The notes beneath the pieces are model-generated. The model did no database searches. It saw nothing but the letters and a program-made list of their open reading frames with translations, and was not told the DNA's origin. 8,077 nucleotides of DNA. It comes from Caldifarciminota bacterium (GTDB lineage Bacteria; Hydrothermota; Tepidihabitantia; Tepidihabitantales; Tepidihabitantaceae). Below, one piece after another: positions 1 through 5,549 of the stretch; position 1 is the stretch's first letter; each line of letters starts with the position of its first letter. Made by a program: the position numbers and the translations under genes. The stretch is taken from assembly GCA_016935295.1 (NCBI GenBank), contig JAFGRF010000157.1, positions 1 through 8,077 on the forward strand, given 5' to 3'.

Positions 1-359
1 GCGTCGAAGCAGGACGAGTAGAGAATCGCGTCGTCCAGCCCGAGGAACGCGGCTATCTTCTGCTCGAGCTGCCGGTGCACGTCCTGGGTGCCGCAGATGA
101 ACCGCACCGACGACATGCCGTAGCCCCACTCATCCAGCGCCTTGTGCGCCGACTTCACTGTCTCGGGGTGGCTTGACAGCCCGAGGTAGTTGTTGGCGCA
201 GAAGTTCAGGACTTCCTGCTGGGGCGCGCCGGCCGGGAACTCGACGTGAATGTCGGCGCCCTGCGGTCCGTAGATGTACCTTTCCTCTTTGTAGAGCCCT
301 GCTTCGCGGACGCCTTTCAGCTCCGTCTGCAGGAACTCCTTCATTTTGCCGTAGGCCAT
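1..359 (-). CDS. kbl: Glycine C-acetyltransferase (2-amino-3-ketobutyrate CoA ligase), N-terminal part
   Basis: PLP enzyme of the alpha-oxoamine synthase family. It cleaves 2-amino-3-ketobutyrate with CoA to glycine and acetyl-CoA, the second step of threonine breakdown after threonine dehydrogenase. The 119 complete codons in the window translate to a sequence that closely follows the E. coli Kbl N-terminus as I remember it: GLYKEERYI, then FCANNYLGL, then SVRFICGTQD and LEQKIAAFLG, then ILYSSCFDA at the window edge. The PLP lysine lies in the missing C-terminal part. The ATG at 359-357 is chosen because a strong Shine-Dalgarno (AAGGAGG) lies 5 nt upstream; a second in-frame ATG five codons later is less well placed. 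It follows deoC on the same strand after an 81-nt repeat-bearing spacer, so it is probably the second gene of an operon. Family assignment is near certain. Whether tdh follows cannot be seen. Confidence 0.95.
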   Translation of the reverse strand, partial: MAYGKMKEFLQTELKGVREAGLYKEERYIYGPQGADIHVEFPAGAPQQEVLNFCANNYLGLSSHPETVKSAHKALDEWGYGMSSVRFICGTQDVHRQLEQKIAAFLGLDDAILYSSCFD

Positions 360-364
360 TCAGT

Positions 365-371
365 CCTCCTT
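365..371 (-). promoter_or_regulatory. Shine-Dalgarno of kbl
   Basis: AAGGAGG on the minus strand, 5 nt before the ATG at 359. It fixes the kbl start. It contrasts with the first genes of transcription units in this window, which lack such a site. Confidence 0.85.
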
Positions 372-380
372 AAGACTGAG

Positions 381-412
381 GGGTTCGAGGGGTCGAGGAT
401 TCGAGGATTCAA
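381..412. repeat. Octamer tandem array, four copies
   Basis: Four contiguous 8-bp units: GGGTTCGA, GGGGTCGA, GGATTCGA and GGATTCAA, consensus about GGRTTCGA. The array lies in the deoC-kbl spacer, just upstream of the kbl Shine-Dalgarno. It is purine-rich on the plus strand, opposite to the array at 443-482. Confidence 0.8.
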
Positions 413-440
413 GCGGAGGACGCATGAGCATCCGTCCGTC

Positions 441-1193
441 TCACCCCTGGCTCCTTGATTCCTTGAGCCCTTGATTCCTTTCTTCGTCTACTATCGCTAC
501 ACCGGAGCTGGTACCGAGCCGCGTCGCCCCGGCTTCAATCATCGCGAGGGCTGTCGCATAGTCGCGAATGCCGCCTGCCGCCTTCACGCCGATCTTCCCG
601 GCCGCGACGCGCGCCAGCAGCATCACGTCTTCGACCGTTGCGCCGCCGGCCGCGAAGCCGGTGGAGGTCTTCACGAACGTCGCGCCGGATTCCGCGACCA
701 GCCGCGTCGCCCGCTCCTTCTCTTCGTCCGTCAGCAGACCGGCCTCGATGATGACCTTGACCGGCCGCTTCTGCGCCGCATCCAGCACCCGATGGATGTC
801 GGAAACGACCATCTCGTCCGCACCGGCCTTGAACCAGCCGATGTTCATCACCATGTCCAGTTCGTCGGCGCCGAGATTGACCGCCGCTGCCGCCTCGGCC
901 GCCTTGGCCTCGCGCAGCATCGCGCCCAGCGGGAACCCCACGACTGCGCAGACCCTAACCTCGCGGTCCAGCACCCCCTCCCTTTTGTAACCACCCCCTT
1001 CAAGGGGGAGGGAGAGGGCAAGGGTGGCCTTGCGGCGTTCCTCGAGAGTCCGGCGACACAGCGACACATGGCACGAGTTGACGCAGACGGCGGCAAACCC
1101 GTACTCAACCGCCTCGGCGCAGAGCTGTTCGACCTGCGCCGGCATCGCTTCGGGTCTCAGCAGGGTGTGGTCAATCAGCCGGGCAATCCCCAC
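441..1193 (-). CDS. deoC: Deoxyribose-phosphate aldolase
   Basis: Class I aldolase cleaving 2-deoxyribose 5-phosphate to glyceraldehyde 3-phosphate and acetaldehyde in deoxynucleoside catabolism; cytosolic. 250 residues. Seen: LIDHTLLRPEA near the start, FAAVCVN (33-39), VCAVVGFPLG (81-90), ELDMVMNIG with Asp113, VKVIIEAGLLTDEE, the Schiff-base lysine Lys175 in FVKTSTGF, and the proton-relay Lys204 in GVKAAGG. All catalytic residues are therefore present. Two oddities: about 22 extra residues near 53-76, where relatives have a short turn before the VCAVVGFPLG strand, encoded by a palindromic repeat; and a C-terminal tail (239-250) encoded by octamer repeats. Usual family length is about 220. 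The start is GTG at 1193-1191, immediately followed by the conserved GIARLIDHT; no good Shine-Dalgarno is seen, but promoter-like boxes end 7 nt upstream. It probably leads an operon with kbl. The function is secure; the effect of the insert is unknown. Confidence 0.95.
   Translation of the reverse strand: MGIARLIDHTLLRPEAMPAQVEQLCAEAVEYGFAAVCVNSCHVSLCRRTLEERRKATLALSLPLEGGGYKREGVLDREVRVCAVVGFPLGAMLREAKAAEAAAAVNLGADELDMVMNIGWFKAGADEMVVSDIHRVLDAAQKRPVKVIIEAGLLTDEEKERATRLVAESGATFVKTSTGFAAGGATVEDVMLLARVAAGKIGVKAAGGIRDYATALAMIEAGATRLGTSSGVAIVDEERNQGLKESRSQG
443..482. repeat. Octamer tandem array covering the deoC 3' end
   Basis: Units CTCCTTGA, TTCCTTGA and GCCCTTGA at 451-474 are flanked by decayed units (443-450 and 475-482). 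Read on the minus strand, the array encodes the last 12 DeoC residues (RNQGLKESRSQG), and it abuts the TGA stop at 443-441. The native end of deoC has therefore been replaced or extended by repeat DNA. Confidence 0.8.
972..1026. repeat. Imperfect palindromic element inserted in deoC
   Basis: A G/C-run inverted repeat. The core is CCCCCTT at 994-1000 and AAGGGGG at 1002-1008 around a single C. The outer ends CACCC (972-976) and GGGTG (1022-1026) also pair, and CTCCC and GGGAG runs lie between. It has the look of a dispersed REP- or MITE-like palindrome. It is read through in frame by deoC, giving the extra residues containing LSLPLEGGGYKREG. I cannot see a second copy in the window. Confidence 0.7.
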
Positions 1194-1200
1194 GTGCGCT

Positions 1201-1228
1201 ATCCTACCACAAAGACCGAACGACTCAA
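1201..1228 (-). promoter_or_regulatory. Putative deoC promoter, leaderless arrangement
   Basis: On the minus strand TTGAGT (1228-1223), a 16-nt spacer, then TAGGAT (1206-1201). The -10 box ends 7 nt before the GTG start, so transcription would begin at or next to the start codon. Called from sequence alone. Confidence 0.55.
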
Positions 1229-1347
1229 GCCCTGCCGTCGCAACGCTCTATGCCCCCACGCTTCATGCTCGCTGCCTCGGCCTCAGGGGTTGTTTGCACG
1301 ACGTTGAGCCAACACAAGGACGGCGGGCCTGTCCACTCGGCCCGGCG

Positions 1348-1375
1348 TTGACTCCGTGCATCGCACGCTTACGAT
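1348..1375 (+). promoter_or_regulatory. Putative promoter of the membrane protein gene, leaderless arrangement
   Basis: TTGACT (1348-1353), a 16-nt spacer, then TACGAT (1370-1375). The -10 box ends 8 nt before the ATG at 1384, and no Shine-Dalgarno is seen. It is divergent from the deoC promoter, with about 120 nt between the two -35 boxes. Confidence 0.6.
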
Positions 1376-1383
1376 TAGCTGCC

Positions 1384-3699
1384 ATGTCCGGAGTCATTGG
1401 TTCTATCCGAGAGTCGAGAGCAGGGAATCGGGAATCGGCAAGTGGGAAATCGTCGACATTCCTGCTTGCGGCTATCGGCTGCCTCGGAATCGTCACCCAG
1501 CTTGTCCTGCTGCGCGAGTTGATAGCCGCGTACGGAGGAAATGAGCTCTCCGCCGGAGTCACGGTCGCGGCCTGGATACTCTGCGAGGCCCTCGGCGCCT
1601 GGTTGGCCGGCCGCGTCCGTCTCCCTCCTCCCTCCTCCCTCCTCCCTGTTGTTTCAGTGCTCTTCTCCATCGCCGCAGTCCCCGCCGCGGTCCTGATACG
1701 CCCCGCGCTCGGAATCCTCCCCGGCGAGACGCTCTCGATTCCGCTCCTGCTGCTCGCGACCTTCGTGGTCGTGCTCCTACCTGCAGCATCCCATGGCGCT
1801 CTTTTCGTCACCGCCGCAGGAAACCGGACACAGGGCATCGGTTCCGCCTATCTCTGGGAGGGTGTCGGAACGGCTTTGGCCGGACTTGTCTGCTTCCTCC
1901 TGCTGAGCCGTCTGCCCTCGTTGTCGCTGGTGGCGTTGTCGGCGCTGCCCCTGGTCGCGGCTGAACTTGGGCGCGGGCTGACACGGAAGAGATGGTCAGT
2001 ACTGGCACTCGGACTTGCAACCCTTGCCTCGCTGGTACTGCTCGTGTTCGGGCTGCCTGTCGAGAAGCTCGCCTGGGCCGCGGCCTGGAAGGGTCAGCGG
2101 GTCGTTGCGATTGCCAATTCACCCTATGGCAAGATCGTTCGCCTCGAACGTGAAGGTCAGCAGCTCGTTCTCTACGACGGTCTGCCGGTCCTGACCGTAC
2201 CCCAGAATCAGATCGAGCGTGTCGAGGAGACCAGTCTGCTGCCCCTCCTGACGCACCCCGCTCCCCGCCGCGTGCTCGCGCTCGGCAGCGACCTCGCGAT
2301 ACCGGCCGCGATTGCCCGCTTCCTTCGCGACGTCAAGGTCACAACCGTCCAACTCGACCCCCTCCTCGCCCGCACGTCCCTGGCGGCCCTTTCTTCCGGT
2401 TCTTCATTCAGCTTTCACAACTCATCGCTCATCACTTCCAGTCACGACTCCTCTCTCCTCCCTCCTCCCTTCTCCCTGATTACCGCCGACCCAGTTTCCT
2501 ACATCCGCACTACCGCAGACTCATTCGACTGCATCATCGTGACCGACGACGCGCCCTCGAGTCTCGTTTCGAGTCGCCTGTTCTCGTCCGAATTCTACCG
2601 GCTCTGCCGCTCGCGCCTCGCACCCGGCGGCCTGCTCGCCACAGCCGCGCCGGGTAATCCGACCGGGCCCTCTCCCGACGTCATCGCGCTGCTCTCGGTT
2701 AGGTTCGTAACGCTGAGAACCGCCTTCGAGAATGTCCTGCCGGTCGCTGCCGACTTCCCGCTCGTCCTCGCCTCCGACCGACCCTTAACCCTCACGGCTG
2801 AGAGTGTCGTTGCCCGCCTCCCACATCTCGCTGAGTCGCCGAAACTCTTAGACTCAGGCTACGTCACGAGCCTGCTCGACCCCTTCCGCCGGCAGACAAT
2901 GGCGTCCTTTCTCTCCCCCCACCCCGCACCCCCCGCCCTTCGTCCCTCTTCTCTCGCCCTGCCCCGCGAGTTGTTCCTGAATATGGTGAGGCAGAACCGT
3001 CTCGTCTCCCCGGCATTCGGCGCTCTGTATGCGCGGCTGGGCTCACTGTCAATCGTTGACCGTCTGTCGTTCATCGTTCTTCTGCTCGGCGCAACGCTGC
3101 TTGCAGTCGGCCTGGTCGGCACTCTCTTCCGCGGTCGCTCCTTCAGCCGTGGGTTCGCGATCCTGACTTCCGGCTTCTCGGGCGCGTCCGTCTCGTCGCT
3201 CCTCATTTTCGCCTGGCAGGTCCGCTTCGGCTCGGTCTTCTCCGGCATCGCCCTGCTGGTTGCCGGGTTCATGCTCGGCTCCGTGCTCGGCGCCGGACTG
3301 GGTACGCGTCGCCTCCGCGTCCCTCGTCCTTCGTCCCTCGCGCTGTCGTTTGTCGTTTCGGACGTCGCACTTGCGTTCTGTGCCGCGGCAGTTCTGGCTC
3401 TGACGCGCGGCGGTCCGCACCTTGTACTCCTCGTGACCAACTTGCTCGCCGGCGCCTGCCTCGGGTTCCAGTTCGCGGTCGCAGGCAGCTTCCCCGCTGC
3501 AGGTCACTCGCCGGTCGCCGCCCGCCGTACTGCCGGCGTCCTGACCGCGCTCGACCTTGCCGGTGGCTGCCTCGGCGGAATACTGACCGCGCTGGTGCTG
3601 GTGCCGGTTCTCGGCATCGACGCGGCGGCGCTGTGTGCCGGCGCGGTCAAGCTTGCCAGCGCCGCCGTTCAGTTGACGCCGAGCCGACGCGTGTCATAG
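1384..3699 (+). CDS. Polytopic membrane protein with spermidine-synthase-like domain
   Basis: 771 residues. About seven N-terminal membrane segments (first FLLAAIGCLGIVTQLVLL at 26-43, followed by the RELIAAYGGNELS loop typical of fused MFS/spermidine-synthase-like proteins). Then a soluble domain (about 230-540) with an NSPYGKIV strand, RRVLALGSDLA where the SAM-type glycine motif should be, VQLDP at 322-326, FDCIIV at 381-386, DDAPSS and LAPGGLLAT. Then another group of C-terminal membrane helices. The usual GGG-type glycine motif is degraded to LGSDLA (about 300-305), so aminopropyl transfer is doubtful; substrate and role are unknown. Six heptamer repeat arrays lie within the frame, at residues about 9-23, 80-89, 340-365, 508-526, 555-566 and 645-659. 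The ATG at 1384 is chosen because the promoter boxes end 8 nt upstream and a membrane helix follows soon after; the frame is open upstream, but that stretch overlaps deoC. Family call good, function open. Confidence 0.8.
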   Translation: MSGVIGSIRESRAGNRESASGKSSTFLLAAIGCLGIVTQLVLLRELIAAYGGNELSAGVTVAAWILCEALGAWLAGRVRLPPPSSLLPVVSVLFSIAAVPAAVLIRPALGILPGETLSIPLLLLATFVVVLLPAASHGALFVTAAGNRTQGIGSAYLWEGVGTALAGLVCFLLLSRLPSLSLVALSALPLVAAELGRGLTRKRWSVLALGLATLASLVLLVFGLPVEKLAWAAAWKGQRVVAIANSPYGKIVRLEREGQQLVLYDGLPVLTVPQNQIERVEETSLLPLLTHPAPRRVLALGSDLAIPAAIARFLRDVKVTTVQLDPLLARTSLAALSSGSSFSFHNSSLITSSHDSSLLPPPFSLITADPVSYIRTTADSFDCIIVTDDAPSSLVSSRLFSSEFYRLCRSRLAPGGLLATAAPGNPTGPSPDVIALLSVRFVTLRTAFENVLPVAADFPLVLASDRPLTLTAESVVARLPHLAESPKLLDSGYVTSLLDPFRRQTMASFLSPHPAPPALRPSSLALPRELFLNMVRQNRLVSPAFGALYARLGSLSIVDRLSFIVLLLGATLLAVGLVGTLFRGRSFSRGFAILTSGFSGASVSSLLIFAWQVRFGSVFSGIALLVAGFMLGSVLGAGLGTRRLRVPRPSSLALSFVVSDVALAFCAAAVLALTRGGPHLVLLVTNLLAGACLGFQFAVAGSFPAAGHSPVAARRTAGVLTALDLAGGCLGGILTALVLVPVLGIDAAALCAGAVKLASAAVQLTPSRRVS
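1409..1450 (+). repeat. Heptamer array, six units, at the N-terminus of the membrane protein
   Basis: Six contiguous 7-mers beginning GAGAGTC and including two identical GGGAATC copies (1423-1436). 42 nt, so frame-neutral. It encodes residues about 9-23 (the RESRAGNRESASGK stretch) directly before the first membrane helix. Confidence 0.8.
1621..1648 (+). repeat. Heptamer array, CTCCCTC
   Basis: Three perfect CTCCCTC copies followed by CTCCCTG. It encodes the proline/serine loop (about residues 80-89) between membrane segments 2 and 3. The minus strand carries four GGG runs spaced by four bases, so it could form a G-quadruplex. Confidence 0.9.
2402..2478 (+). repeat. Longest heptamer array, eleven units
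   Basis: Eleven contiguous 7-mers. They run from CTTCATT through CATCGCT and CATCACT to CTCTCTC, CTCCCTC, CTCCCTT and CTCCCTG. The array encodes a Ser/His/Pro-rich stretch (residues about 340-365) between the second strand (VQLDP) and the next strand of the spermidine-synthase-like domain. Confidence 0.8.
2906..2961 (+). repeat. Heptamer array, eight units
   Basis: Eight 7-mers including CACCCCG, CACCCCC, CGCCCTT, CGTCCCT and CGCCCTG. It encodes a Pro-rich linker (residues about 508-526) between the soluble domain and the C-terminal membrane part. Confidence 0.75.
3047..3081 (+). repeat. Degenerate heptamer array, five units
   Basis: Four units begin with CGT (CGTTGAC, CGTCTGT, CGTTCAT, CGTTCTT) after a decayed first unit. 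It encodes residues about 555-566, at the start of a membrane helix. It is weaker than the other arrays because the units are more divergent. Confidence 0.5.
3318..3359 (+). repeat. Heptamer array, six units
   Basis: CGTCCCT, CGTCCTT and CGTCCCT, then three more diverged units ending in TCGTTTG and TCGTTTC. It encodes an Arg/Pro/Ser loop and the start of the next helix (residues about 645-659). Confidence 0.75.
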
Positions 3700-3705
3700 C
3701 CCGAT

Positions 3706-3734
3706 TTGACTCCCTGCCGGTCGCCCCGTACAAT
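3706..3734 (+). promoter_or_regulatory. Putative promoter of the SLBB gene, leaderless arrangement
   Basis: TTGACT (3706-3711), a 17-nt spacer, then TACAAT (3729-3734). Both boxes match the sigma-70 consensus at 5 of 6 positions. The -10 box ends 6 nt before the GTG at 3741, so the transcript would start at or next to the start codon. It begins just after the stop of the upstream gene. Confidence 0.7.
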
Positions 3735-3740
3735 TGCCCC

Positions 3741-5060
3741 GTGAGATTTCCTCTGATTCTGGTCTTCTGCGTTCTTCTTGCGACGACGGCTGCCCAGGCC
3801 CAGCCAACCTCCACCACGGGCACAGGCGCTGCGTCGAGTCCGACCGCAATGAGCGGCTCGCAGATCCTCAAGCTGCCCGGCGTCGAGAGCCCTATCATCT
3901 CCGACCAGTACTACCTCGCGCCCGGCGACCGGCTGCTCGTTACGATCCAGGGCAGCGTCACCTACTCATATGAAACTGTGGTGACGTACGAAGGCAAGGT
4001 CAACATCAGCATCCCGGTAGGCAAGAACCAGCAGGAAATAGTCGACGTCGTTCTGGTTTCGGGCCAGACTCTGGCCGGAGCGCAGGATACGCTCTCAGTG
4101 GTCATGGGTCGCCTCTTCAAGTCGGCCAGAGTCAAGCTGACCCTGACCGGCCTGCGGTCAAGCATCGTGTTCGTGACCGGCGAGGTCAAGAACCCGGGAG
4201 CGTACGACGCTCTTCCGGTAGAGCGCGTCTCGCAGATCATCACTCGTGCCGGCGGCATCGCGCCACTCGGCACTCGAACCCGCATCAAGCTTATCCGGGG
4301 CGGCACCGTCCGCTCCATCGTCGACATCGAGCGGTTCGAGGTATATGGCGATCTGAACGCGAACCCCTACGTGCAGTCGGGCGACGTCATCCAGATACCC
4401 ACGGTGGAAGGCCTGGTCACAGTAAGAGGAGCGGTTTTCGGCCGGGGTGAGTCCCGCTTGAGCGCTCCCACGACCGATGCCCCGGATGTGGCGCGAGAGC
4501 GGACAGGCGAAGGTATCTATGAACTGATGCCGGGCACGCGGGTGTCCGACGTAATCACCCAGGCCGGCGGCATCACACCGTGGGCCGACCTCTCGCACAG
4601 CTACATCGACCGACTGGTGGTGGGTGGCGGCGGCGAGCGCAAGCGGATACCGGTCGACCTCCGCCGCATCATCTTCGAGCGGGACTCCACGAGCGACATC
4701 GACATGGCCAACTTCGACATCGTAGTCGTACCGGCAGTCGACACGCTGGTCTATGTCGAGGGTGAGGTGACCGAGCCCGGTGCCTTTCCTTTCTATCCCG
4801 GACTGCGGGCAAGCCACTACGTGGGACAGGCCGGTGGCCCCACACTCAACGGCCGAGCGGGCTCGGTGTATGTGATGCGGGCAGGTGTGCGCCTGCCTAG
4901 TCACACCGATCCGGTCGTGGAACCGGGTGACATCGTCGTTATGCCGCGTATTGCGGTCAAGTGGTGGCAGGACTACGTAACGATAGCGAGTGCGGTCGCG
5001 GTACCGATTGCTTCGCTCCTGGTTACCATAGCCCTCACCAGTAGAGCTTCGGGTCAATAA
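3741..5060 (+). CDS. SLBB-domain polysaccharide export-type protein
   Basis: 439 residues. Start at GTG 3741 (RFPLILVFCVLLATTAAQA gives a Sec signal peptide, predicted cut after AQA at about residue 20; no lipobox). A polysaccharide export domain begins with YYLAPGDRLLVTIQG (57-71). Three SLBB-like repeats follow: VFVTGEVKNPGAY with QIITRAGGI (143-173), VTVRGAVFGRGE with DVITQAGGI (227-278), and VYVEGEVTEPGAF with YVGQAGGP (337-367). One C-terminal hydrophobic helix (about 413-433) precedes the end. By family this is an outer-membrane or periplasmic component of capsule/exopolysaccharide secretion, related to Wza. The usual partners (tyrosine kinase, glycosyltransferases) are not in the window. 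An upstream extension of the frame is rejected because it would overlap the preceding gene and bury the signal peptide. The gene has its own promoter. Confidence 0.88.
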   Translation: MRFPLILVFCVLLATTAAQAQPTSTTGTGAASSPTAMSGSQILKLPGVESPIISDQYYLAPGDRLLVTIQGSVTYSYETVVTYEGKVNISIPVGKNQQEIVDVVLVSGQTLAGAQDTLSVVMGRLFKSARVKLTLTGLRSSIVFVTGEVKNPGAYDALPVERVSQIITRAGGIAPLGTRTRIKLIRGGTVRSIVDIERFEVYGDLNANPYVQSGDVIQIPTVEGLVTVRGAVFGRGESRLSAPTTDAPDVARERTGEGIYELMPGTRVSDVITQAGGITPWADLSHSYIDRLVVGGGGERKRIPVDLRRIIFERDSTSDIDMANFDIVVVPAVDTLVYVEGEVTEPGAFPFYPGLRASHYVGQAGGPTLNGRAGSVYVMRAGVRLPSHTDPVVEPGDIVVMPRIAVKWWQDYVTIASAVAVPIASLLVTIALTSRASGQ

Positions 5061-5064
5061 TTGC

Positions 5065-5098
5065 GACCAACGCCCAGCTCCTCAGCTGGGCGTTGGTC
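5065..5098. terminator. Perfect 15-bp hairpin between convergent genes
   Basis: Arms GACCAACGCCCAGCT (5065-5079) and its exact complement (5084-5098) with a CCTC loop. It starts 4 nt after the SLBB stop and ends 16 nt before the rpiB stop. There is no T-run on either side, so it is a likely bidirectional termination or mRNA 3'-end structure rather than a canonical intrinsic terminator. Confidence 0.65.
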
Positions 5099-5114
5099 CC
5101 TACGGAGCAAGGGC

Positions 5115-5549
5115 TCAGCGGTATCGCGCGATTTTGGCCAGACGTCGTTTGTGCCTGCCGCCTGCGAACTTGGTCGCAAGCCACGTACCGACAATCCGCC
5201 GGGCCAGTGTACCCGCGATGACATCGGCCCCGATGCAGAGTACGTTCGAGTCGTTGTGCCCGCGCGCAAGCCGGGCCAGGCGTACGCTGCCAACCAGAGC
5301 CGCCCGCACCCCGTGCACCTTGTTGGCGGCAATCGACATGCCGATGCCGGTCGAGCAGATCAGGATGCCACGGTCAGCCTCGTGCCCGGCCACGGCATCG
5401 GCGACCTTGAAAGCGTAGTCGGGATAGTCCACACGGCCAGCGCCGTCCGTGCCAAGATCGACCGCCTCGTGGCCGCGCGCGGCCAGCCATTGCTTCAGCT
5501 CTTCCTTGAGCCGGAACCCGCGATGGTCAGCGCCGAGCGCGATCTTCAC
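5115..5549 (-). CDS. rpiB: Ribose-5-phosphate isomerase B
   Basis: Interconverts ribose 5-phosphate and ribulose 5-phosphate in the non-oxidative pentose phosphate pathway; cytosolic. 144 residues, the normal length for RpiB/LacAB-type isomerases. Seen: GADHRG with Asp8 and His9, DYPDYA, the active-site cysteine Cys65 in ICSTGIGMSIAANK (most relatives have CGTG or CGSG, here CSTG), GVRAAL, and RGHNDSNVLCIG with His98. The start codon is GTG at 5549-5547, overlapping the ilvE TGA by 4 nt. A GAGG Shine-Dalgarno lies 8 nt upstream inside ilvE, so translation is coupled to ilvE. It is the last gene of the ilvE-rpiB unit and ends just before the hairpin. By family it could also act on allose or galactose phosphates, but ribose phosphate is the default. 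Confidence 0.95.
   Translation of the reverse strand: MKIALGADHRGFRLKEELKQWLAARGHEAVDLGTDGAGRVDYPDYAFKVADAVAGHEADRGILICSTGIGMSIAANKVHGVRAALVGSVRLARLARGHNDSNVLCIGADVIAGTLARRIVGTWLATKFAGGRHKRRLAKIARYR

Noticed and set aside
1024..1383. N-terminal extension of the membrane protein to the first ATG of the open frame
   Set aside because: It would overlap deoC, reads as antisense to it, and lies upstream of the promoter boxes at 1348-1375.
381..3359. Repeat arrays considered as CRISPR
   Set aside because: Units are 7-8 nt in direct tandem with no spacers, so they are simple tandem repeats.
2859..3507. Long minus-strand frames rich in Arg, Glu and Thr
   Set aside because: They are antisense to the membrane protein and largely produced by complementing its repeats and Ser/Leu codons.
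3633..3740. Upstream extension of the SLBB protein start
   Set aside because: It overlaps the end of the preceding gene and would put 36 charged residues before a clear signal peptide; the GTG at 3741 fits better.
4158..5057. 299-codon minus-strand open frame
   Set aside because: It is a shadow of the SLBB gene; it has no recognisable motif, and the sense frame has clear domain motifs.
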